Shown here: positions 56,601-64,000 of the stretch, piece by piece
Layout: each line of letters starts with the position of its first letter
How positions within the stretch are numbered: position 1 is the first letter of the stretch
DNA from: Ditylenchus dipsaci
Lineage: Eukaryota > Nematoda > Chromadorea > Rhabditida > Anguinidae
Length of the DNA: 64,000 bases
NCBI GenBank assembly: GCA_004194705.1
Contig: SADC01000922.1
Coordinates: forward strand, 124,001 to 188,000
Reading direction: 5' to 3'
Program-made: the position numbers and the translations under genes
Notes under the pieces: model-generated
Seen by the model: the letters and a program-made list of their open reading frames with translations, nothing else
The model's database searches: none
What the model was told of the DNA's origin: nothing

Positions 56601-59600
56601 AGTTTATTATGTGAATTAAGTGGCTGTAGTTGATATCACAATCTAACCGAAAATGCATTTGAGACGACTTTGAGTACTGCAGAATTTCCATAAACTTGTA
56701 TCAGTTATAGCTTCACTGCCACTCAACATCTTAAACGATGAACCATCGACACAAAGGTGCTAACTTATGCAGAAAACTAAAAAACACTTTTAATATGGCT
56801 GATAATCACATCAAGCACATTCGATTATGGCTGATTTTTGACTGAAAGTGTTGAGTTCAGACGGTTTTGTCATGAGAGCCCCGTCTAAAATACTAAAAAT
56901 AAACAAAATAATCAGGCAAACAGTGAAGATAAATCGAGGGCCGTTAAATCGAGGGTTTACTGTATTGTTATTTATGTTCTTTTTTTCACAAAATTTCAGG
57001 TCTAGGTAGAGCTTTATTTGCAGAGAGCAACAAAAATATTGATTCATTTCTCTCTGTTAGAAAATCACGCTGGTCTTTCCTTCAAACTCTGAAGATCCAG
57101 CAAATTATCGCTAAAAACGGCTCTAACTGAAAATCAGGGTATCCCGATCATTTATTAGAAATCAACTTTTTATTTGAAGGAGAGAGCAAATTAGAAAATT
57201 TCGGCGCTACTTGGATATAACTCCCGCCCCAAATCGACTTTTTTAAAAAGTGTTTCCAAACACCCTATATCGACCTAAAATGGCCTCAGGAGTTCAAAAA
57301 AAAGCATTATTTTTGAGTTCTGGTCCATAAAAAATTGAGTTTCGGTATATCAAAGTAGAGTCAAAATTTCTTCTTATCTGTAAGAATTTTTTCTTGTCAA
57401 AGTAAAATCAGTAGGTCATAACTGTATGCAGTCGGCCAAATTGTTTTTTTTATTTTTCTATTTGGTTAAAAAAATTAGCTGAATAATTTTTGTGCACTTT
57501 TCTCAACCATAAAGTTTCAGCATGAGAAACTAAAACACCCAGGAGGCAGGGAGCAGCTGGAAGAAGTTGGGAAGAGAGGGATCATGTGAGCTAGCCATTG
57601 CTATTGGCCAACTATATCACTATTAATCACTTGCAGATGGACAAACAGAATTTCGATCCTAAAGCTTTCTTTGCGTTGCACGACCTTAATGGGGATGGAT
57701 ATTGGAATGACGAAGAGTTGGAGGCACTTTTCCAGGTGAGTCGACTCAAACATGTTGATTTCGAATTTAGTAAATGAATTTGTAGGTGGAACTAGAAAAG
57801 GTCTACAATGAGACAAATCCTGATGATGACCCTAAAGAAAGGTTGGTAGCTTGCATATTAGACTTTTTTGGTCAAAATATCTTTTACAAAATTTTAACAA
57901 TCAAAAGTAAAGAATAAGGTCTCCAAAGTGAGTTTTTTCGCACCAGAGCGATAGTAAACTAAAGGGTGTCCTAAGATTTTCAGACACTTTAAAACTGCCA
58001 TAACTTTTTCTACATGCCGTTTTTTGAAAATTTGTTTTCATGTATCGACTCACAATCCCATGAAAATTTTACAGTTGATAGTACAGTCAACCCTCTACCT
58101 AAAGTCTTTTAAGGAATAGACCAAAACAGGACGTTATGAGCCGACTTTATGAACTCTTTTATAGAGAGACACTTGGCTCGATATCACTTTCCAAGTCAAT
58201 ACTGCACGTGGTCCGAAAAACAGCGCCAGCGCCGGTGATTTAAAAAAAGGAAAAAGCGCCAGCGCCAAAGTGCCCAAATAAAAAAATGCGCCGGCTTCAG
58301 CGCCGGCCAGCGTATCTGTCAAAGAATTAGGAATGAAAGTGCTTGAAACGTTTAAGATAGCGATAGTAGCCGATCAAACATCAGATCCAATAGAAGAGCA
58401 GTGATGTATTTTTCCGATTTTTAGCTCCGGCTCTGGCTCCGAAATCGCAATTTGAAAGAATTTGCTCCGGCTCTCGCTCCGGGCTCTTCAGTTTGAAAAA
58501 TTTGCTCCGGCTCTTGCTCCGTGCTCTCAACTTTAAAAATTCGCTCCGGCTCTGGCTCCGAACAAAAGCCAGAAACAGAAAATTATACGTATATATTCAT
58601 TATGCGCATACAAAATATGAATATATGATTTAAATTTTCTCTAAATATGGCTCTGAGCTCTTTTTATGAAAAAATTTGCTCCGGATTCTGCTCCGAGATT
58701 TTAATTTCAAAAAATTCGTTCCGGCTCTTGCTCCGGGCTCTCGACTTTAAAAAATTCGCTCCGGCTCTTGCTCCGTGCTCTTGAGTTTGAAAAATTTGCT
58801 CCAGCTTTGGCTACTGCTCGGAGCCAGAGCAGAGCCAGAGCGAGAGCCAGAGACGGAGATTTATACATCACTGTATAAGAGCCAGTAGAACAGCGCCAGC
58901 GCCGACAAAATTTGCCCTGAAGTACTAATTTTGCCCTAACGCACTACACTTCTGCACTAATTCGAGCATTCTAAAAATGGTTCTTTCACAGTTTTCGGAA
59001 ATTTTTCAAAACATATAATACGTACTTAAACAACAGAGTCTTTAAAAATCCCTTATTTACCTACGGGGCTCAAATGAGTGGGGCCCGAATCAGGGGCCAA
59101 ATGAGTAGTAACCTTATTGACATGATGCAAGGCTTGACATTCTCAACTTTTATTTCAGTGAACAAGCAAACAAATACAACAACAAAAGATTCAAGTAAAC
59201 GCATCAATAAATTTAAACATTTTCTTCTCCATTCTCCTCGAAGTCGGCACGCATTGTTTGCAACTGGTCCTGTAACTTGGCCTGATGGCGATTCTCCACT
59301 TTAGCACTGATCGAATTCATCAACTAAAGTTAAAATACCTCATGAGAAAATTTCGCATCGTTGTCATACCAAACTGAGAGCACTAAGTCTTGAAGATGTT
59401 TGTACAACTTGGAGCGCAGATGCCAGTAGCATCCCTCAATTGAAACGTTCGGCCAGACTTCTTTTGCTGCATTTTGAACTGCCAGTTCAAAGTCGCAAGC
59501 CATTGCATTTAGATTGAGAGCTGGAAAGATGTCCTGGATTATTTGGAAAAGTTTTCTATACGACAGCTCTTGTTTGGAAGCAGAGCTGTAAACACTAGGA

Positions 59601-60205
59601 AGACGAATCCATTTCTTTTAGCTAAGATGAAAAACACCACGCAGCCAGTTCGGATCGGTATTGATTGCAGACAGACCAATTTTAAATAAAACATCAAATT
59701 AGAAAAAGAAGATGAAATGGAGCTACACGCCCCAAACCAAAAATGAGAACTGCTTTTGAAGTGCCAAAACAAAAAAATGCCGGACAAATTATGTCGGGCA
59801 AATTTGTCTCGTAAATAGTGCATTTATTGTTTTTTTCAGGATTGAGGAGATGTACCGGATGAGAGAGCATGTGGTCAAGCAGATGGACAAAAACGAAGAC
59901 CGAATGATCTCGCTGGAAGAGTTTCTGCATGTTAGTGGTTTTTCAAGATTAGACTCGGCAAGTAATCACACAGAATATTGATCAGGACAACCAAGCCCAG
60001 GAGGACAATAAACCGGATGAAGGGTGAGCGGATTATCTAAAGGGGCTAAGTATTTGAATAAATGTGTACTTTCAGCTGGGATGACCTAGCCAATCAGAAG
60101 GTAAATCTACAACAACAAAAAATTCTTTTAGGTTGTTCAGTTCAGGTTTACACCGATGAGGAGCTGAAAAAGTTTGAGGAGGAATACGCTAAGCAGCAAG
60201 GTTAG
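53620..60205 (+). CDS. Nucleobindin (Ca2+-binding secretory-pathway protein)
   Basis: Fifteen exons encode about 358 aa: 53620-53781, 54486-54593, 54647-54680, 54740-54791, 55280-55358, 55409-55459, 55547-55576, 55636-55770, 57521-57585, 57637-57735, 57786-57841, 59840-59930, 59996-60023, 60076-60100, 60146-60205. The protein has a signal peptide (MAKFGLRLVLFVALLVGLVV), the family segment YSKYLELVVKILESEPKFQE, a long acidic/basic helix (KRKENFKKYELEKKAQEDHR), the REQLEEVWEE region, EF-hand 1 (HDLNGDGYWNDEELEALF), VELEKVYNETNPDDDP, and EF-hand 2 (MDKNEDRMISLEEFL). Both loops keep the D-x-N/D-x-D...E ligands. Nucleobindins reside in the Golgi/ER lumen and bind Ca2+ and Galpha subunits. Exon 9 lacks one base (GTTGGGAAGAG for EVWEE). 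The end is taken at TAG in CAAGGTTAG; a GTTAGA donor there could instead lead to more exons, since vertebrate proteins are longer. Confidence 0.9.
53840..54250. repeat. GTTCGAG/TTCACGTA word repeat in nucleobindin intron 1
   Basis: Repeated GAGTTCGAnnTCG, GTGTTCACGTA and CTCGAAGT words, as at 105-245 and 61105-61600. No coding function. Confidence 0.65.
55050..55256. mobile_element. MITE with TACAGTCAGGGCCGCAA ends
   Basis: TACAGTCAGGGCCGCAA at the left and TTGCGGCCCTGACTACA at the right are inverted. The interior is G-rich (G9 tracts) on the plus strand with a C-rich run at the right, so the whole element can fold. It lies in nucleobindin intron 4. Confidence 0.85.
56085..56490. mobile_element. 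Element with (CGTTGT)n/(ACAACG)n microsatellite-like arms
   Basis: Runs of GTTGTCGTTGTCGTC and CGACAACGACGACG face each other twice. The centre contains AATTTGTCCAATTTGGAA and TTCAAATTGGACAAATTTTG as an inverted pair. The 123-aa Asn/Asp/Thr-rich frame is a repeat artefact. It lies in the large nucleobindin intron 8. Confidence 0.7.
57195..57350. repeat. Fragment of the poly-C foldback family
   Basis: GGCGCTACTTGGATATAACTC, then CGACTTTTTTAAAAAGTGTTTCC and CCCTATATCGACCTAAAATGG match 350-480 closely, but the C tract is short (CCCGCCCC). Confidence 0.6.
58195..58320. repeat. CAGCGCCAGCGCCGG word block
   Basis: GC-rich GCGCCAGCGCC and GCGCCGGC words in nucleobindin intron 11, related to the block at 24300-24430. 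Confidence 0.5.
58385..58900. repeat. GCTCCGGCTCTGGCTCC word element
   Basis: More than eight GCTCCGGCTCT/TTGCTCCG units are spaced by AATTTGAAAAATT-like linkers. The right end turns into the inverse (GAGCCAGAGCGAGAGCCAG), and CAGTGATGTATTTTTCCG / GAGATTTATACATCACTG bound the element. Confidence 0.75.
59220..59720 (-). pseudogene. Fragment of a second MULE transposase
   Basis: On the minus strand: VFFILAKRNGFVFLVFTALL, a frame shift, then LFQIIQDIFPALNLNAMACD, FELAVQNAAKEVWPNVSIEG, CYWHLRSKLYKHLQDLVLSV, and after a short gap or intron MNSISAKVENRHQAKLQDQL to a stop. CDFE (catalytic Asp), C-x2-H (CYWH) and the ALLPNK segment are typical MULE landmarks. It differs clearly from the 2.1-4.2 kb copy. 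It is embedded in nucleobindin intron 11, antisense to the host gene, truncated and frame-broken. Confidence 0.7.
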
Positions 60206-60720
60206 ATCAATGCATATAGAGCACTTAACGCACTACCTAAAGTTGGAGTTTTAATGAAGACCACCTTGATTTTAATCATATCTCGGGGAACTTGGCAACT
60301 TTTGATTCTTTATATGATTTGGATTTGTAAGGATATTTTAGAAACAAAGGACACCGAAAACATTTAAGCTCTAATGCAGTCTCAATTTCCACTCCAAGCT
60401 AGGTCAGACACAATTTTTTAGTTCAACTTTCTGACCCTTTTTCTAAGTATTTCCGGTTATTATTCAATTCCAAAAATTAGAACCTCTGTAAACTTTCAAA
60501 CCAGAATGATAAAAAAAATATCTACAAAAGGGCTTTAAAAATACAGCTAAGAGAAGTGACGGTTTCTGCTAGGGGTGGGACTTGAGGAGTGCTGTTCTAT
60601 CCTTACTTGACTCTGGGTTATTTTTTGAAATCTCATCAAAAGCTTCAAAAATATCTTATCTACAGAATGAACATGCATTCCAAATTCTAATTTTTTTGGG
60701 ACAAATTTTTATCCTTTTTC
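60206..60720. other. Flank downstream of nucleobindin
   Basis: No further nucleobindin exon, AATAAA or repeat is confidently seen. Confidence 0.3.
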
Positions 60721-60729
60721 TAAAAGTGT

Positions 60730-60905
60730 GTAGCTGCGATTCTAGTTTCTAAAGAAATATAAGGTATAACATCATCTTCGCAAAATGTATCAACAAAAGG
60801 TAAAGATATGAAGCAAATTATTTTTGTGACTTGCTTCATATATTTTTTTGTGCTACATTTTGCAAAGATGATGTAGCAAATGATATCTCATTAGAAACTA
60901 GAATC
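60730..60905. mobile_element. Hairpin of the AGTTTCTGATGAG family, diverged
   Basis: TGCGATTCTAGTTTCTAAAG is inverted as TTAGAAACTAGAATCGCA; ACATCATCTTCGCAAAATG pairs with CATTTTGCAAAGATGATG; and the centre has GTAAAGATATGAAGCAAATT. The layout equals the centres of the foldbacks at 8054 and 20600. Confidence 0.7.
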
Positions 60906-61104
60906 GCAGTGCCAAATGATGGTGTTATAATTTTCGAAAAAAGATATGCCTTCAAAAAGTGTATATGCGTCGAAAAAAAAGGATCACCCACGTTTTACTC
61001 GAAAGCCAAAAAAAGGACATTTCATGCTAACTTATTAGGTTGTCGGGTAATTTCGACCATGATGTCGAAGTCATTCGCAATTTATGATGAGTCGCAATAT
61101 ACTT

Positions 61105-61600
61105 TGATTTATGGCTTGTTCACGTACTTTGAGTCCGTATTCTAGTTCGAATTCAAGTTCGAGTTTGAGTTCAGACCAAGAGTGTTCACGTGGCAAGTTC
61201 GAGTTTGAATTCAAGTTCGAGTTTGAGTTCAGACCAAGAGTGTTCACGTGGCCAAAGATCCCAACTCTAAGTTGAACTCGAAGGTGCTTATGTACTACGA
61301 GTTTAAGTTCGATATCGGACTATGAGGTATTCTTGTATGTGACTTACATCACTCAGGATCTAAGCCAGACTGGCCAAAGGAAATTCTGGCTTTTAGGTCG
61401 AAAAAAGTCGAAATTTAAAGTCGAAGTTATACACATAAACACCGTCAAGTTTGACCTAGAACTTGAACTCAAATTACGTGTATACCTTCGAGTCTGTGTT
61501 TGACTTCAAGCTCGGTTAGGATCGGTGGTATTCATGTAGCCGGAAATTCGAACTTAAACTCTAGCATGAACTTGAACTCTAATTACACAACCAAGCCATT
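61105..61600. repeat. GTTCGAG word repeat block
   Basis: Starts GGCTTGTTCACGTACTTTG and contains a 60-bp direct duplication (AAGTTCGAGTTTGAGTTCAG, then ACCAAGAGTGTTCACGTGGC) followed by inverse AACTTGAACTC words. Same family as 105-245, 10572-10717 and 53840-54250. Confidence 0.65.
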
Positions 61601-62005
61601 TCAAAAATCACAAAAAACATATCGATCTCTTGTAAAAATTAATCTTGAAACCCATCGAAGTTTCTTTGAAAAAACTAATAAATTACCTATGCCAACATAA
61701 CTGGGCTTCTATGACATGTCTCGACAAGCTGGCAGGTCTTGAACGGTCATTTCAGCGCATTACACTGCAAGGCAGGGATCAGCAATTTCTTTCCCACATG
61801 ACTTTTTTATATATGCATTCTACCTGATCAAACGAAAGTTTTCTGCCTACTTTTCAAAAGTGGATAAGGTCATAAATATCAGATGTGAGTTGAAACGAGT
61901 GAAAACAATGATGATTTTTCAAAACGTGCTGGTTCCCGCCTAAATTTGCAATGTAAGGCGCTGCTATGCCCCTTCAATGATTTGGATCGCCGCCACCGCC
62001 ACTTG
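61600..62005. other. Non-coding spacer
   Basis: Two overlapping frames of about 60 aa have no support. Confidence 0.3.
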
Positions 62006-62010
62006 CGGCT

Positions 62011-63859
62011 CTGGGGCCTATTTCACTAATTGAAGATTGGGAAAGTTTCCATGGAAAATTGGAAATGGAAAGTGGAAAATGGAAAGTGGAAACTTTCCAG
62101 TTTTCTGTTTCACTAAAAAAAATTTCACTTTCCATTTTCCAGTTTCCATTTTCCAATTTTCCATGGAAAATGAAAAATTTCCCATAAAATAATTTTTACA
62201 TGAAAAGTCGATTTAAGTCAATTTTTCTGTGCCGCGACCTCAGTAATCAGGCTACAAATACGTAATCGGCTAAAATAAGTATGAATAAAAAATTGTTAAT
62301 AAGTCTAATTGACTCCAGAATTTTCGGGTGGTCCACTTGGATATCCCCCACCCTAACCCCAATTCCTGAGTAGGCACCTCCTAATCAGGTGGGTGTCCAC
62401 CTGGATGGCCTAAAAATGGAAGTAAAAAATAAAGTTAACACTAGTGAGGCTCGAACCAGTAACCTCGGTGACGGCAACCCCTCCCAATTTAGACCAGGTG
62501 ATAGCAAACCATGTGGTCGACCACTTGGATCAAAATTTTTTTTCACGTTTTCGGGTTACAAAACAATTTTTCTGCACTAATTCGAGCATGCTGAAGATGG
62601 TTTGACAGTGGTAAAATCACGTTTTGTCGAGAAATTTTTGAGTTATCGCTAATTCTTGATTTATCAAAATCAATCGTTAGCGATAACTCAAAAATTTCTC
62701 GATAAAACGTGATTTTACCACTGTCAAACCATCTTCAGCATGCTCGAATTAGTGCAGAAAAATGGTTTTGGAACCCGAAAACGTAAAAAAAAAAATTGAT
62801 CCAAGTGGTCGACCACTTGGTTTTCCGGTGGTCCACTTGGATATCCATGTAAATCGCCACTCCAAATTTTTGAGGTTACAGGCTCGAATCCTGGTGGTAA
62901 CAGACACTATTGTTTCTTTAATAACAATTATAAATTATTCTGTGAAAGACCAGTAAGCCTCAAAGTGGGTAGGGTAACCACCTGGTACCTCCTCTAGACC
63001 ATTAAAACCAAGTGGTCGACCACTTGGATTAAATTTTTTTTTACATTTTCATGTTCCAAAACCTATTTTCTGGACTGATTCGGGCATGCTGAAGATGGTT
63101 TGATAATAGTAAAATAAGGTTTTCTCGGATATTTTCTGAGTATTGGGAATAATTGATTTTATTAAAACTCGATTTTACCAGAACTCAAAAAATACTTTAC
63201 AAAACGGCATTTCACCACTATCAAACCATCATCAGCATGTCCGAATTAGTGCAGAAAACAGGTTTTGGAGCATGAAAAACGTAAAAAAGAATTCCACCTG
63301 AATATCCACTTGAACCACGGGTACCTACCCTAGGTTTGGAGTTTAAATGGTTGAAAACACAGTTTCGGTATTGTCAAACCATGTTCAGCGTAAAATTTTG
63401 GCTAAGAAGCCATGTTTTACAATCCCATGTGAGAAACTAATATTTCCGTGATTTGGAGGCAGATGCCCCCTCAGGATATGTACTTACCCCGATATGGGTG
63501 TGTAGTTGGTGAAATCGCCATTTTGGTATCGACAAACCGTGTTCAGCACATGATTTTAGGTAAGATAGGATAGTTTTCTGACTTACTTGAAAAATTTCCA
63601 ATTTTCCAAAAATTTGTAGACCGTAGCCTTAGTCATCAATTTTCCATGGAAAATTTTCCAATTTTCCACTTTCCATTTTCCACTTTTCAAATAGTGAAAC
63701 AGAAGCGGAAATTTTCCATGGAAATTTTCCACTTTTCACTTTCCACTTTCCATTTCCAATTTTCCATTTTCCAAAATGTTAGTGAAACAGAAAATGACTT
63801 TCCATTTTCCACTTTCCACTTTCCATTTTCCAATCTTCAATTAGTGAAATAGGCCCCTG
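62011..63859. mobile_element. 1.85-kb composite element, GGGGCCTATTTCACTAATTG ends
   Basis: GGGGCCTATTTCACTAATTG at the left (62013) and CAATTAGTGAAATAGGCCCC at the right are perfect inverted ends. Next to each lies an array of GGAAAATGGAAAG / TTTCCATTTTCC words. The interior (62300-63560) is a separate palindrome-rich repeat with CCACTTGGTCGACCACTTGG-type words, TCTTCAGCATGCTCGAATTA inverted pairs and tRNA-like B boxes. It looks like one element that has captured or been invaded by another. Confidence 0.75.
62440..62510 (-). repeat. tRNA-like (SINE?) segment
   Basis: Read on the minus strand, GGTTCGAGCCT fits a pol III B box and TGGTCTAAATTGGG upstream loosely fits an A box. A second B-box-like GGCTCGAATCC is at 62880-62892 on the plus strand. 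No functional tRNA fold was found. Confidence 0.35.
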
Positions 63860-64000
63860 GTGTAGTTTTGTGGGCGTCCAACCCTGGTTTTCAAGTTATA
63901 ACTCTGTTTTCGTCAGACCAAAAGATACCCTGTATGCCAAGGGTTTCGTTCATTTAAGGTTTGAGTATTTATTAACTCGACTACTAAAAAGTCAACGCCG

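Noticed and set aside
1..64000. Non-standard nuclear code (TAA/TAG as Gln), suggested by in-frame stops at 47015 and near 44193
   Set aside because: The ETS, DRAM and nucleobindin exons use CAA/CAG for Gln and contain no internal TAA/TAG. Single errors or decay explain the two cases better.
1..64000. CRISPR arrays, bacterial operons or prophage
   Set aside because: The window is clearly eukaryotic: spliced genes, poly(A) signals and animal gene families. The tandem arrays have no spacers of constant length.

Overview
This is a eukaryotic window: AT-rich, with short exons, GT-AG introns that end in TTTTCAG, and a very heavy load of small inverted-repeat transposons. The best guess is a repeat-rich nematode. 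The clues are acceptor-like sites only 7-28 nt upstream of several start codons (as expected for spliced-leader trans-splicing), an interstitial TTAGGC array (the nematode telomere unit), and ecdysozoan-like gene content. The species is not identifiable from the sequence alone. Several conserved genes carry one-base frame breaks while their splice sites are intact. I read these mainly as assembly indels rather than decay.

Three protein genes can be recognised by reconstructing exons. (1) 33.69-41.08 kb (+): an ETS transcription factor of the ESE/ELF3 type, with Gln/Ala-rich regions, a Pointed (PNT/SAM) domain, an AT-hook-like basic patch and a full ETS domain. (2) 48.20-51.04 kb (-): a DRAM/TMEM150-family multispanning membrane protein built from 11 small exons. 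(3) 53.62-60.21 kb (+): nucleobindin, with a signal peptide, coiled coil and two EF-hands over 15 exons. DRAM and nucleobindin are head to head, about 2.5 kb apart. A small single-exon coiled-coil gene (46.68-47.01 kb, +) lies tail to tail with DRAM. The end of another gene (6.63-10.08 kb, +) carries an eIF4E-binding-like YNKQQLL motif. Weaker coding pieces are seen at 13.0, 25.1, 29.8-30.1, 31.9-32.1, 44.2 and 44.6 kb.

The left end (1.8-4.85 kb) holds a MULE transposon. One gene joins a FLYWCH zinc finger, a DDE transposase and the start of a Ulp1 protease, and the terminal inverted repeats are mirrored arrays of a 15-16 bp word. A second, different MULE fragment lies inside a nucleobindin intron (59.2-59.7 kb, -).

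Most of the rest (0-1.7, 5-9.4, 10.5-14.3, 16.6-20.9, 29.4-29.7, 32.5-35.2, 36.7-38.4, 40.1-40.4, 42.9-46.1, 47.8, 50.8-52.3, 55-56.5 and 58-63.9 kb) is made of non-autonomous hairpin or MITE elements. Many have TIRs that are tandem arrays of a family-specific short word. Several are TA-flanked (pogo/Tc1/mariner-like) and several are nested. The stretch 21-29 kb is comparatively unique and pyrimidine-rich but shows no convincing gene apart from one small ORF.
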